64,000 nucleotides of DNA from Alloprevotella tannerae (GCA_015259125.1 JABZGR010000006.1:36604-100603), one strand, 5' to 3'. Counted from the first letter of the stretch, positions 46,159-56,037 are shown. Notes: a model not told the origin generated them from the letters alone. Translations and numbers: made by a program.

Positions 46159-49100
46159 TTATTGACGACGCTTCCGATTGCGGCGCACAATCCATAGGAG
46201 TCCGCCGAAGATAACTATGATCAAGCCCACCATCAGTGCACCGTTGATCCACTGACTACGCTTGTGCTCTTCCGGAGTTAACTCCTCCTTCTTTAAGACT
46301 TTGCCGTCTTTGCCTTTGGCTGCACGTATATCGTCAATATTTGCTTTGTAGGCCTTAGCCGTTGCGGCATCGGTTTTGGAGGCTATATAATTGCGCAACT
46401 TAGCATTGTCGCAGACGAATCCGGAGCAGGACGGCTTATATTTGTTCACGAGATCAGTATGAAGTTTGGCCAATTCGCGCACCTGCGTTGCATTGGCTTT
46501 CCACATCCCCTTGCGCGCCGCCTCAAGCATCACGGCTGAGATCTCCTCCAAGGCGGCAGGGTTGCGATCTTCAAAGTACTTGCGCAAACCTAAATTGAGC
46601 TTGTCTTTCGCATATACCTCGTAGATCTCCGTCCACATTTCCTCGTCGATGGCGCCCGGCTTCATCACTTCCCAGCCAAAGGTGTTCTGCACCAATTCTG
46701 CAAAGCCGTTGGCCGCACTCGCCTCCCCTTTCATCTGCTCCTTGATATAGGTAGGATTGAACAGCGTCGTGCGACTCTCTACGCCGATGGCCTCTTTCAC
46801 TTCCTGCATTCGCATACGATTATGGTTGCGGTAGTCGCTCAGATAAGCGTCGGGCTCTTTGCCCGTCACTTGCTTTACGGCAAGGTTCAAGCCACCCATA
46901 AACTCATATACGTGGTCGAGACTCAAAGCGCCCCACGTGTTGCTCTGGCGCGGCTGAATAACGACGTCAGTCCGCGTTAGGGCAGCCTCAAAGGCAAACT
47001 GATCGAAGGCTTCCCACTCTTTTTCATCGCCATAGAAAGCGCCCATATTATTAATATAAGTATCGGCGATCTCAGAGCGCTTCTCCCAGCGGTCGCTGCT
47101 CATCACCATCGCTTGAATGCCCGTTCCGTAGCCACCATTTACGCCTCCAAATACGCGGCGAGTGGCCATTGCTCGCGCCGCTTTTGGCGAAACGCCTTTC
47201 TTCGTCAGCGTGCGTTCGGCCTCAACGACACCAGCTGCGACCTGATTGGTATAGGCTTCGTCTTTAGCGGCAGCGGCCATCTCCACAGCCCGATTGATAA
47301 GGAAGAGACGGGACGCAGCCAAATCACGCAACTGACCAGAGGTCTGCACAACGACATCTATACGCGGACGACCCAATTGGCGCGAAGGAATCAGGCGTAA
47401 GTCTGTAACGCGGCCAAAACTATCGCGAATAGGTTCGACACCCAGCATATAAAGCACTTGAGCTATCGTGGCGCCTTCGGTCTCTATAAACTCGCCGCTC
47501 CACAGCGTGTAGCTGACTTTGCGTGGATATTCCCCTTTATGACGCTTGCGATAAAGCGAAATTGTATTCTCGGCCAACTCTTTTCCTTTCTCCCAAGCAG
47601 ATTCCGAAGGTGTATTCTCAGCATTGATGCCGAAAAGATTGCGCCCCGTGGGCAAGGTATTGGGATTCACGATAGGATCGCCACCGGGAGAAGGTTTCGT
47701 ATAGCCGCCGCTCATTGCATTGAGGAGCGCATTCAACTCCATTTGAGGAGAATCAAACAGGGCTTGCTTATAACGCTGAATATTTTTGATCGTACGCTCG
47801 ACTTCCATCACGGCATAGGCGAAGTCTTTCTCCTGCTTCGTGAATTTCGGGCGCTGCGATGCTTTCATCATCGCTGCCATCATCGCACTGGAACTCTGTG
47901 AGGAAGTCGCAGTCTTCGACTTTTGCTTATTGGTTGCCATAGGATGAACTTTGGCAGCAGCGGCTTGAGGCTTACGGTTAGATTTGCCGTTTTTCGCGCG
48001 CTGTGATTTAGTCGGCGTTGACGCTGGTGAATGCTGTGCAGACGCATCTTTTGCTTCGGCCGCATCTCCACCGGACATCATCGCCTTCATCGCTTTCATT
48101 GCCTCGGGATCTGGCTTCCCGCCTTTTGCTGCCATTGCTCTCATCATCGCAAGAGCTTCCGGACTTGGTTTTTCGCCTTTTGCCGCCATTTCATGCATTG
48201 CCTTCATGGCTTCAGCATCGGGCTTTCCGCCATCCTTTGCCATTTTTTCCATCATTTGGTGAGCTTTAGAAGATGGCTTTTGCTTACCACGTGCTGACGA
48301 AGATTGAGCCGGACGCTTTGATGATTGAGTCGCCGACTGCTGTGCTTGCTTCATCATAGCTTGCATAGCCTGCATCATCTTCGCATTTGGCTTACCACCG
48401 CCTCCACCGCCCATCATCATCGCCATACGATCGTTGGGGGCAGACAATACATTATATATAGTGTGGGCACGCTGCAACTCAGCGGGCGTAATATGAGCTA
48501 CGTTGCAGATGAGTGCGTCAGTAGCCGCAGCCGGATTGGTCAAAATACGGCCGACAAGAGCACGAGCCGGATTCAAATAGCGTTGTGTGAAAAGCGCATT
48601 ATGCTTTAATGTGGAATCATCGGCTTTACCACGCATCTTATCCAAGGCTAAAAGGGAATAAGCAATAGGATCGGTGCACATCGCAAAGATACTACTCTGA
48701 ATACGTTGAGGCTCGTAAGGGACGCCTAAAGTATAGGGCTGGCCAATAATCTTGGACGTAGCAATTTCTTCAGCATAATTGTCTATACGCAAGATTTCAT
48801 CTTCCGTATAGGGCTTTTTCATATCGGCATCCAACTCCAATTCGCGCTGTATGCCTAACTTAATCGCAAGCGCTTTTACGTCAAGTGAGGCGCGATCAAT
48901 AGCTGCTTTATTGCCATCAGCCACTCGTGCATTGAAAATCTTGATTTTCTCTTCCAAGCTTTGATAGATGCTGCGCGTATTACTCTCCAAGAAAGGCGGC
49001 GTCAAGTAGGAGATGAGTCCGGCGTAAGAACGGCGCTTAGCAATAAGCGACTCCCCGACATTGCCTATAGAGTAAATATAAAAATGCGGCAAAGGACCGA

Positions 49101-50790
49101 CTAAGCGATCGGGCCAATCAAGCGAGCTCAAAGCAACTTGTTTGTGAGGCGTAAACTCGAGGCTGCCGTGAGTACCGAAATGAATGAGTACATCTGCTTT
49201 GAAGCCAAAGCGCGTCCAAAGATAGGAGGCGATATAGGTATGCGGCGGAGCGGCATCCGTTCCGTGAACGATTTTGAAAGCGTTGTCGCCTTTTCCTGCC
49301 GCATTTTGTGGCAATAAGACGACGTTGCCAAAACGCAAACGAGCCACGCCAAGGCGCCCATCGGCGGTAGACATATACGCTCCGGGAAAATCGCCATTGG
49401 CTTTGACGACTTCAGCATACTTTTCGGGGCGCAAAGCTTGCTTAACCCAACTTTCGTACTGTGTTTTATTGATTAGTTCGGGCTTACCCGTACGCATAAA
49501 GTTGGTAAACGCACCTTTGGCGTACAAACCAAAGGCTGCGCCTTGCGCTTGCAACATCTGACCAAGTATTTGCGAAGAGGCGGGAAGGCCGGATACGTTA
49601 TAGCCCTCTTGCTGTAGACGCTTCAGCAAATTATATAGAGATGGTACGACTTCCATACCAGCGGCGGTGAGGGCGTTCTGACCCGGACCTTTATAATAAT
49701 AAATGGCTACGCGCTTATCGTGGTTTGCTTTGCGCTTTAGATCAATATAACGCGTAATGGTTTCAACGAAAGTTTCCAAGCGCTCAGGAATTGCAGCCAC
49801 GTAAGGAACACCATCTTTCCCTTTATAATGAGCAAAAAGAGCAAAAGGGCGAAGGGCGCCATCAATCTCCGGCGTCACAACACTCTGCGACAAAAAGCCG
49901 CCACTCATTCCCATCTTGTCCTGTTCCCAGTCTTCGACCGGACGACTAACATTCAAGGGCGAGAAGAGAGGAATATTGGCTTGCGTAAGATAATCTACGA
50001 CAGCATCGCCCAAACGTCCATGGGCCATATTCACGACTGCGGCCGGCGAGATGCTATCGGCGGCTTCACTCTGCAAGAATTTAGGCAGATTGTGCAAAGG
50101 ATAAACAACTTTTCCCGATTCTTCTAATTTCGCAATCAAATCTCTGGGATCTCCCATTACACCTGTGAGAACAACTGCTGGCGCATTGGGCTTCCAAAGT
50201 TTGTATTTTTGTAAGAATTGCCTGTATTCGGCAACCGTCTTGAATTCTAAATCTTCTCCGTCCTTATCATTCAAATTCGGGTGATACAATACGCCCATTG
50301 CGTGAGCCACAAGAGGTTTCGGCTCAGGATTAGATAGGAGTTTCTGGTCAATATACCGACGCACGTAATTCAATACACTGCGATAGTTTTCATAACCTCC
50401 CTCTCCCAAATACTTTTGAAGCGTATCCGTTTGCAAGGAATCGAGCGTATTAAAATTGTTGTCCGGGTTTGTGGACATCGTCGTCAGCATTGGCAAGCCT
50501 TTATCGGCGGCTTTTTGGATTTGTTCGCGTTGTTCTTGCGTAAGTCGTAGGCCCATGCCATTCACAAAAACCATGTCGTAGTCGTCTAAGTCGCCGAGCT
50601 GCTCAAGACTTACCTCTTCCAGTTTCACAAATCCGTTATCATTGGCCTTGGCTATTTGTCCAAGTTCTATAGCTTGGTAATGGAGGAAGCCTATCCTCGT
50701 CGCACTACACCATTTTATCCACACAAAAGCGAGCAGAACTGCGACAAGCACAACGGCCAACCCGCCCAAGATTAACTTTTTCTTTTTCAT
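46159..50790 (-). CDS. hmuS: HmuS, CobN-like membrane-anchored chelatase with Met-rich insertion
   Basis: A 1,543-residue protein of the CobN/BchH/HmuS family. It has an N-terminal helix (LILGGLAVVLVAVLLAFVWI) and a C-terminal helix (ALMVGLIIVIFGGLLWIV) followed by RRNRKRRQ. CobN signatures such as HFGTHGSLEFTPHKQVALSS and NPTYIKEQMKGEASAANGF are present. In heme operons this protein is not for cobalamin; work on Bacteroides HmuS, as I recall it, points to anaerobic removal of iron from heme. Between about residues 789 and 980 there is a Met/Gly/Lys/Gln-rich low-complexity insertion with three 18-residue repeats (850-903) of the form MAAKGGKPDPEAMKAMKA. It splits the chelatase core. Neighbours hmuR and hmuT are 12 bp away on each side. 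Confidence 0.88.
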   Translation of the reverse strand: MKKKKLILGGLAVVLVAVLLAFVWIKWCSATRIGFLHYQAIELGQIAKANDNGFVKLEEVSLEQLGDLDDYDMVFVNGMGLRLTQEQREQIQKAADKGLPMLTTMSTNPDNNFNTLDSLQTDTLQKYLGEGGYENYRSVLNYVRRYIDQKLLSNPEPKPLVAHAMGVLYHPNLNDKDGEDLEFKTVAEYRQFLQKYKLWKPNAPAVVLTGVMGDPRDLIAKLEESGKVVYPLHNLPKFLQSEAADSISPAAVVNMAHGRLGDAVVDYLTQANIPLFSPLNVSRPVEDWEQDKMGMSGGFLSQSVVTPEIDGALRPFALFAHYKGKDGVPYVAAIPERLETFVETITRYIDLKRKANHDKRVAIYYYKGPGQNALTAAGMEVVPSLYNLLKRLQQEGYNVSGLPASSQILGQMLQAQGAAFGLYAKGAFTNFMRTGKPELINKTQYESWVKQALRPEKYAEVVKANGDFPGAYMSTADGRLGVARLRFGNVVLLPQNAAGKGDNAFKIVHGTDAAPPHTYIASYLWTRFGFKADVLIHFGTHGSLEFTPHKQVALSSLDWPDRLVGPLPHFYIYSIGNVGESLIAKRRSYAGLISYLTPPFLESNTRSIYQSLEEKIKIFNARVADGNKAAIDRASLDVKALAIKLGIQRELELDADMKKPYTEDEILRIDNYAEEIATSKIIGQPYTLGVPYEPQRIQSSIFAMCTDPIAYSLLALDKMRGKADDSTLKHNALFTQRYLNPARALVGRILTNPAAATDALICNVAHITPAELQRAHTIYNVLSAPNDRMAMMMGGGGGGKPNAKMMQAMQAMMKQAQQSATQSSKRPAQSSSARGKQKPSSKAHQMMEKMAKDGGKPDAEAMKAMHEMAAKGEKPSPEALAMMRAMAAKGGKPDPEAMKAMKAMMSGGDAAEAKDASAQHSPASTPTKSQRAKNGKSNRKPQAAAAKVHPMATNKQKSKTATSSQSSSAMMAAMMKASQRPKFTKQEKDFAYAVMEVERTIKNIQRYKQALFDSPQMELNALLNAMSGGYTKPSPGGDPIVNPNTLPTGRNLFGINAENTPSESAWEKGKELAENTISLYRKRHKGEYPRKVSYTLWSGEFIETEGATIAQVLYMLGVEPIRDSFGRVTDLRLIPSRQLGRPRIDVVVQTSGQLRDLAASRLFLINRAVEMAAAAKDEAYTNQVAAGVVEAERTLTKKGVSPKAARAMATRRVFGGVNGGYGTGIQAMVMSSDRWEKRSEIADTYINNMGAFYGDEKEWEAFDQFAFEAALTRTDVVIQPRQSNTWGALSLDHVYEFMGGLNLAVKQVTGKEPDAYLSDYRNHNRMRMQEVKEAIGVESRTTLFNPTYIKEQMKGEASAANGFAELVQNTFGWEVMKPGAIDEEMWTEIYEVYAKDKLNLGLRKYFEDRNPAALEEISAVMLEAARKGMWKANATQVRELAKLHTDLVNKYKPSCSGFVCDNAKLRNYIASKTDAATAKAYKANIDDIRAAKGKDGKVLKKEELTPEEHKRSQWINGALMVGLIIVIFGGLLWIVRRNRKRRQ
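48082..48243 (-). repeat. Three tandem 54-bp repeats inside hmuS
   Basis: Three in-frame 54-bp units code for MAKDGGKPDAEAMKAMHE, MAAKGEKPSPEALAMMRA and MAAKGGKPDPEAMKAMKA. The DNA copies have diverged at many third positions, so the array is not recent. It is the core of the Met-rich insertion of HmuS. Confidence 0.85.
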
Positions 50791-50802
50791 AGAGGGTTAC
50801 GA

Positions 50803-53028
50803 TTAGAATTTCACAAGATCAGAGATGTTAAGCGCCAACGTAGCTACATAACTGACGCCATTCAGTGGCGCTTGCACGGTAGAATCAGCGGCTTTATCTT
50901 TATAATTAAACAAATTATCCACCATCAAGCCCAGTTTTACGCCCCGCAAAAATTGCACGCCTAAATTAAGCGAGCAGATAGCACGAGCATCAAAGACGTA
51001 TTGGCGATAGCCTTTCAACTTGGCGTCATAAGAATATCTTGTAATGCGCGACGCCCATTGGCTATTAAAGGCTACGGTTCCCTGCACTTTATGAAAAGTG
51101 TGCTTGTATTGTAAATTGAGTTTGGCGCTATGCGGACGAACCCACGACGCGTTATAACCATTCACTTTCTCATAGTTATTTACATAAGCATAAGCCGTGG
51201 TAACCTTCAATCCCCAAGGCAACCGATAATCTGCCGTAGCTTCGATGCCCGTAGTCTTCACATTTTCTGCATTGACGTAATGCATATCATAAGAAACCCC
51301 GGGTTCGAGATACTCATACGAGATTTTATTCTTGAAGCGATTATGATAGGCCGACACCGTCAAGTTTAGACCACCCTTATTATACTCTGCGGACAAAGAA
51401 TATTGCTGACTTTTCTCCGGTTTGAGGTCTTTATTGCCATAAAGCGTAAGGATTCCGGCCATATTAAACTCCTGATATAGTTCTTTCAGCGTAGGTATGC
51501 GGTAGCCCTGCGCATATCCACCGCGCAAGGTTAGATTTGCTGACGGGCGATAAAGGAGAGAAACCTTCGGTGTCAGATGAAATTTGTATTGAAAGGCTTT
51601 ATCGCCTCGCACGCCGGCTACAATATTCAACTGTGGCGTAATTCGCCAATCTTCTTGCAAATAAGCGGCATAGTGTGAGCCGGAAACCGTCCCCGTATCC
51701 TTCATCATATAATGTCTCAGTCGCTCATATTGCCATTCTCCGCCAAAGCTGAGCGTATGCGCTCCATAGTTGCCCGTATAATTAAGGCGTCCCGTACTAT
51801 TAGCATTGCCATAGCTGCGCACACTTCTACCTGCTTGGAAATATACGGCGCGTTTTATATAGTTGTCAAAGCTATAGTTGAAATCGAGAGTATGATTATC
51901 GTCGAAGATATACTTGATTTTACTACCTATGACCCAATCTTCGTATTTATCATAAAACTTCCGGCCACTCTTGGGCGGACGACGATTGCCGTAATATGAG
52001 CCCGACAGCTGCGCACTCAAATGTTCGGTAAAGGCGTAATTAAAACGCTGCGACGCATCCCAAATGCGGTAGCCGTAGATCGCCGTTTGCGAAGGCGTCA
52101 GTTCTCGCGTATCGGTCGTACCATCCGGATTAAGAATCTCCACACGTTTTCCGGTACCATCTTTTATTTTATAAGTACTTCTATGTCTATATCCAAGGGT
52201 CGTGAAAGAAGAGAAACGCTCACTACGGCATCCAAATTCTGCACCATATTTTTGTCCATTCACACCGGCATAGCGTGCCGTGACGTTTGCGTTTATTGGA
52301 CGCTCAGCTCGCTTTGTTATAATGTTGATTACACCCCCGATAGCTCTACTGTCATACAGCGTAGAAGCAGCGCCGCGCACGATTTCTACGCGCTCTATGT
52401 TGTCCACGTTTAGGCGATTAAAGTCGATGTTGTGATCGGCGCCTTCGCCGCTAAGGCGCTCGCCATCTACGAGAAACAGCACCGACTTACTGTCCATTCC
52501 TTGATAACTAATCTCCTGCGTCTGACTCATAGAATTGTAAAAAAACTGTATGCCGGGCAGCGTATATTCGAGCAAACTGATCACATCAATGGGGTTCACC
52601 GCGGCTATCTCATCTTTTCCGATCACGCGGGTTATGATTGGTACGTCCTTCAGCGGTTTTTCTATGCGCGAACCTGTTACGACGACTTCATTAAGTCTGC
52701 CTGTGGTCAATTCGAGTACCACTTTCAGCAGTGTATCTTTTGTTCCCTCGAGGTCGATGGTCTTTGGCGTGTAGCCTAAGGCCTGAACAACGAGCGTATA
52801 CTTCGGCCTTTGCTTCACTTGGAGCACAAATTCGCCCTTCGCGTTCGTACCGCTGGCAAGCGTTGTGTTGACCAAGCGCACTGAAGCAGCGGCTATGGGT
52901 TTCTGATCTTCGTCGACAACGATGCCGCGAATCGTATGACGTCCGACTTCAGCTATGTTATCGGCCACGACTTCTTTAGGCAAAGCCGCTACGACAAGTA
53001 AAAGCAGAAGTAAAGCTATATTTTTCAT
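50803..53028 (-). CDS. hmuR: HmuR-like TonB-dependent heme receptor
   Basis: A 741-residue outer-membrane receptor. Start chosen at MKNIALLLLLLVVAALPKEV (signal peptide), seven codons into the longer frame. A CarboxypepD_reg-like module (about 35-110) is followed by a plug (EVVVTGSRIEKPLKDVPII; VDGERLSGEG; IERVEIVRGAASTLYDS; GGVINIITKRA) and a 22-strand-type barrel. YRIPTLKELY and GNKDLKPEKS match the conserved heme-receptor region in HmuR-type proteins. Energised by TonB, it imports heme or hemoprotein-derived porphyrin. It heads the hmuRSTUV operon. There is no hmuY upstream. No consensus promoter is visible in the 156-bp gap before it. Confidence 0.88.
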   Translation of the reverse strand: MKNIALLLLLLVVAALPKEVVADNIAEVGRHTIRGIVVDEDQKPIAAASVRLVNTTLASGTNAKGEFVLQVKQRPKYTLVVQALGYTPKTIDLEGTKDTLLKVVLELTTGRLNEVVVTGSRIEKPLKDVPIITRVIGKDEIAAVNPIDVISLLEYTLPGIQFFYNSMSQTQEISYQGMDSKSVLFLVDGERLSGEGADHNIDFNRLNVDNIERVEIVRGAASTLYDSRAIGGVINIITKRAERPINANVTARYAGVNGQKYGAEFGCRSERFSSFTTLGYRHRSTYKIKDGTGKRVEILNPDGTTDTRELTPSQTAIYGYRIWDASQRFNYAFTEHLSAQLSGSYYGNRRPPKSGRKFYDKYEDWVIGSKIKYIFDDNHTLDFNYSFDNYIKRAVYFQAGRSVRSYGNANSTGRLNYTGNYGAHTLSFGGEWQYERLRHYMMKDTGTVSGSHYAAYLQEDWRITPQLNIVAGVRGDKAFQYKFHLTPKVSLLYRPSANLTLRGGYAQGYRIPTLKELYQEFNMAGILTLYGNKDLKPEKSQQYSLSAEYNKGGLNLTVSAYHNRFKNKISYEYLEPGVSYDMHYVNAENVKTTGIEATADYRLPWGLKVTTAYAYVNNYEKVNGYNASWVRPHSAKLNLQYKHTFHKVQGTVAFNSQWASRITRYSYDAKLKGYRQYVFDARAICSLNLGVQFLRGVKLGLMVDNLFNYKDKAADSTVQAPLNGVSYVATLALNISDLVKF

Positions 53029-53129
53029 CGTGCTGGAGTAATTATACATTATATAATAGGCTTGCTATTCGCCGCGAGCGATCTCGGAACGCCCACCTCT
53101 TCTTAGTCGAATAGCGAAAAGCGTGAAGG

Positions 53130-53156
53130 GCGGCCTCCGATCCGCACGGAGGTCGC
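53130..53156 (-). terminator. Hairpin between 53185 gene and hmuR
   Basis: GCGGCCTCCG (53130-53139) pairs with CGGAGGTCGC (53147-53156), with one G-U pair, 28 bp past the stop at 53185. The T-run is weak (CTTCACGCTTTTCG), so read-through into hmuR is possible. Confidence 0.5.
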
Positions 53157-53184
53157 ACCCATCACAAGACAATAGCAGAATGCC

Positions 53185-54402
53185 TTATTTGGTAAACGTG
53201 AAAGCCACACGGCCAAGTCTGATAACATAAGTTCCTGGTGTGAGCGGAGCGATATCAAGCGTTGTTGTTGCCTTTACCGCGCTTCCGCATTGCAGCAGTT
53301 GTCCACTCGTTGTGAAGAGTTGCCAAGGTTTCCCCACAAGCTCACTGCCCACATTAAGTATGAGTTGGCCGGCTTTGATCTCAACCTTAGCCGCTTGTGC
53401 ATCAGCTTGCGTTGCTACGTTGTTCACGCCGGTAGTTTCGATTTTTTCATACTTCATGGTCGTCTTTTCGCTTTCCTCCTCACCCTCTTCGCTATCATCG
53501 TCCGGTGTCGGTAGTTTTATGCTTGCCACAGCGTGCGTAAAACTATCGTTTTCCGGCAGGCCGGCAAAGACGGCGCAGTTGCGCTTCCCGAAATAAGTCA
53601 AGTCGCGCACTGTATGGCGCGGTATGAAGGTCTTTTCGGCCAACATATCCTGATCATATTCATATTCAAACATAAAATCTTTGCGGCCGGCTTTAATGAT
53701 ATCGCCGTGGCCATCATACGTATAAACTTCCGTCACATCGTTATTACCCGGAACCGAAAGCGTCAAACTCGTAATCTTACCTTGTGCGTTGTATGTCAAG
53801 CGCTCTGTTTCCAAAGTCGACCCATCAGCCATCATCGTCACCTTTTCGAGCAGCCCTTTACCGTTATAAGCGAGCTCGCATGTTTTTCCCTTATACCAAT
53901 CGCCGGCTTGCTCATCCCAAAAGTCATATTCCGCGCGGATAGGTCTGTGTTGCTCATCATAAAAGTACGTCCCCTCCACATCTTCGATCAGTTCCAAGTC
54001 ATCCGGCGTCAAAGCGCGGCGGCGAAAGCGCGTATATTTTACGATATAGCCTTGATCATCGCGCGTATAGATATGACGATAGCTCACAATAGGATCACCG
54101 CCGCCTCTCGGATACTCACGTATCTCCATCTTGATCAAATAATGGCGCTCATCATACGTGTAAAGCGTTTCCTCGGCCAAGTCATTTTCAGATTCATAGA
54201 CTGATTCTTTAACCAAGCAGTTGGCCGCATCATAATCGTAGTGCATATCCTGCCCATAGAGATTCTTAATATCAGTCAAGCGATATTGGTAGCGAGCAGG
54301 ATCAGCGCAAAATTGTCGTTCAGCCATGGTTGATTGTGCGAGGGCTTTGAGACAAAAACCGCTAAGTATCATTAGCGGTAGTAGAAGTATGGTCTTTTTC
54401 AT
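53185..54402 (-). CDS. T9SS-exported protein with YD-like repeats, paralogue 1
   Basis: A 405-residue protein. Start chosen at MKKTILLLPLMILSGFCLKA (signal peptide) rather than 53 codons up. The body contains several short YD/RHS-like repeats (LYTYDERHYLIKM, YFYDEQHRPIRAEYD, LTYNAQGKITSLTL, YTYDGHGDIIKAG), an acidic stretch (DDDSEEGEEESEK) and a T9SS-type C-terminus (WQLFTTSGQLLQCG, APLTPGTYVIRL). It is a paralogue of the next gene upstream, sharing YGQD, YTRDDxGYI and KTFIPR segments. Its place directly before hmuR, where other genomes have hmuY, suggests a link to heme or hemoprotein handling, but that is inference. Confidence 0.75.
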   Translation of the reverse strand: MKKTILLLPLMILSGFCLKALAQSTMAERQFCADPARYQYRLTDIKNLYGQDMHYDYDAANCLVKESVYESENDLAEETLYTYDERHYLIKMEIREYPRGGGDPIVSYRHIYTRDDQGYIVKYTRFRRRALTPDDLELIEDVEGTYFYDEQHRPIRAEYDFWDEQAGDWYKGKTCELAYNGKGLLEKVTMMADGSTLETERLTYNAQGKITSLTLSVPGNNDVTEVYTYDGHGDIIKAGRKDFMFEYEYDQDMLAEKTFIPRHTVRDLTYFGKRNCAVFAGLPENDSFTHAVASIKLPTPDDDSEEGEEESEKTTMKYEKIETTGVNNVATQADAQAAKVEIKAGQLILNVGSELVGKPWQLFTTSGQLLQCGSAVKATTTLDIAPLTPGTYVIRLGRVAFTFTK

Positions 54403-54492
54403 AGTGTTTTTATTCGATTTTTTACGCGCCCCTTTCGTCCGGGGTCGGCGTGTCGTGTGTTTTATGTACTCTCGTGTTGCGACGGCAGAGGC

Positions 54493-54533
54493 GGGGGGGC
54501 GGAGAATCATCTCCGATAACCCCCGGCCGCCAC
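54493..54533. other. G/C-run hairpin in the gap between the two YD-repeat genes
   Basis: A G7 run (54493-54499) can pair with the CCCCCGGCC stretch near 54520 around an inner CGGAGA-ATCA-TCTCCG hairpin. It lies about 95 bp upstream of the 54402 start. It has no T-tail. It could be a transcript-stability hairpin or a variable homopolymer tract. Confidence 0.4.
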
Positions 54534-54563
54534 ATTGAGAAAAAGGTATATGTTGAAACAAGC

Positions 54564-55739
54564 TCAGCGCACGATTTTAGCTTGGTGCTGAGCGATTTTT
54601 ACGATGTAGTTTCCAGAGGGCAAAGTCGTCAGATCGATGCGCTCGATGGCTTTATCCACTTGCTGCATCTTGACGCAGCGCCCGGATAAGTCGAAGATAC
54701 GCAACGTACTGCCCACTTCGGAAGCACCCAGCTTTATGCGCAACCAGCTGCCTTCGACGACAAGGGCGTCTCGATCAGCTTTATTACCAAGCATCACGTT
54801 GTCTATGCTCGTTTTGTCAATCGGTTCGTAGACCATGCCTGCTCCGGTCGTATCTTCCTGCCTGATAGCATGCACGTAGCTGTTTTCTGTAGGCGCGGCA
54901 TACCACGTGATGGCATTGCGCAAGCCAAAAAGCGTTTTGTCGACAATGTTTTTGCGCGGAATAAAAGTCTTATCAAGCGTCTTGTCTTCGTAATATGAGT
55001 AAGTGAAATAGTATCCGGGTCGGCCCGATTGGGTTATGTCGCCTGCAGCATTGTAGGTGTACATCCAAACGACATCGTTTGCACCCGGCTTGGTAAGTGT
55101 CAAACCAATAATCTTACCTTGTTCGTTGTAGGTCAACTCTTCTTTTTCAAACAAGGCGTTGTTCACGGTCTTCGTCTGCGATTCAAGTTTACCATCTTCG
55201 GTATAAGTCAAATCGACGACAAGTCCTTCATACCATTCCTCCTTCTCGCCATCATAATACATATAAACGGCGTGCGTAGGCTGCTGTTTGTCATTATAAG
55301 TATAGCTTCCGCGAATGTCTTCGATCATTTCGTAGTCGGTCTCCTCCTGTGCCCTACGCTTCCAGCGATTATATCCGATGATATAGCCATTGGCATCGCG
55401 CGTATAGATTTGGCGCAGGTCTACGACGGGTGTGCCATCGTCTTTCAGGCCTACGCATTCTTCATGCTGCTTCAAGTAATGATTGGCGTCGTATGTATAC
55501 ACATTCTGCTCAATCTCCACGCCGTCTTCTGAAAGTCCTACTTGGCGCAGAAGACAGCCGAAGTTGTCATACTGAAATTGGAAGTCTTGCCCATAGTCGC
55601 CTCGCACTTCAGCGATACGAAAGTCATATTGTGCAGGCGAGGCTCTAAACAAATTGGGCGCAGGCGGAATGTCCGCCTTGGCGACCAAAGGCAAACAGCA
55701 TGTAACCCATGCTGTGAGCATAAAGCTTGTCTTTTTCAT
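54564..55739 (-). CDS. T9SS-exported protein with YD-like repeats, paralogue 2
   Basis: A 391-residue protein with signal peptide MKKTSFMLTAWVTCCLPLVAKA. It parallels its neighbour at 53185: YGQDFQFQYDNFGCLLRQ, YTYDANHYLKQH, YTRDANGYIIGYNRWKRRA, LTYNEQGKIIGLTLTKPG, KTFIPRKNIVDKT. The C-terminus (LRIFDLSGRCVKMQ, LPSGNYIVKIAQHQAKIV) is a T9SS sorting domain. A consensus promoter lies 53 bp upstream. The pair seems to have arisen by tandem duplication. Function unknown; probably surface-exposed. Confidence 0.78.
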   Translation of the reverse strand: MKKTSFMLTAWVTCCLPLVAKADIPPAPNLFRASPAQYDFRIAEVRGDYGQDFQFQYDNFGCLLRQVGLSEDGVEIEQNVYTYDANHYLKQHEECVGLKDDGTPVVDLRQIYTRDANGYIIGYNRWKRRAQEETDYEMIEDIRGSYTYNDKQQPTHAVYMYYDGEKEEWYEGLVVDLTYTEDGKLESQTKTVNNALFEKEELTYNEQGKIIGLTLTKPGANDVVWMYTYNAAGDITQSGRPGYYFTYSYYEDKTLDKTFIPRKNIVDKTLFGLRNAITWYAAPTENSYVHAIRQEDTTGAGMVYEPIDKTSIDNVMLGNKADRDALVVEGSWLRIKLGASEVGSTLRIFDLSGRCVKMQQVDKAIERIDLTTLPSGNYIVKIAQHQAKIVR

Positions 55740-55791
55740 TGTGAAAAACTTAATTATAGATTGTTGTTGTATGTGGTCGTGAAACCGAGTG

Positions 55792-55822
55792 CAAAGTTAG
55801 AGGGGCTTTCGCTCCGCCACAA
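55792..55822 (-). promoter_or_regulatory. Promoter of the YD-repeat gene pair
   Basis: On the minus strand TTG (complement of 55820-55822), 20-nt spacer, TAACTTTG (complement of 55792-55799). Upstream of it lies an inverted repeat AATACC-N8-GGTATT (55821-55840). The stretch GGTATTGTGGC before, and CCTCTAACTTTGCA at, the -7 box closely matches the promoter at 56606-56636. Confidence 0.75.
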
Positions 55823-56037
55823 TACCAATTTTAGGGTATTTTGAATACGTAGCTTTCATCTTTCTATTTATACAGCTTTCTTTCCCTTTATTCTATCGCT
55901 CCTACCCTTACATTTGTCTTATTTGGCATCACCACCAAAAAGTTTTTGCACCAAACGCACGCATTTTTTGGGGTTGCAGCACTCATTGCATCACGTGCAA
56001 ATGGGCGTTTCTCTTCGTCAGTGCCGGTTGGCTTTTC

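Noticed and set aside
46159..50790. CobN cobaltochelatase for cobalamin synthesis
   Set aside because: The operon context (heme receptor, TolQ-like and DUF2149 proteins) and the two membrane anchors point to HmuS; no other cobalamin genes are present.
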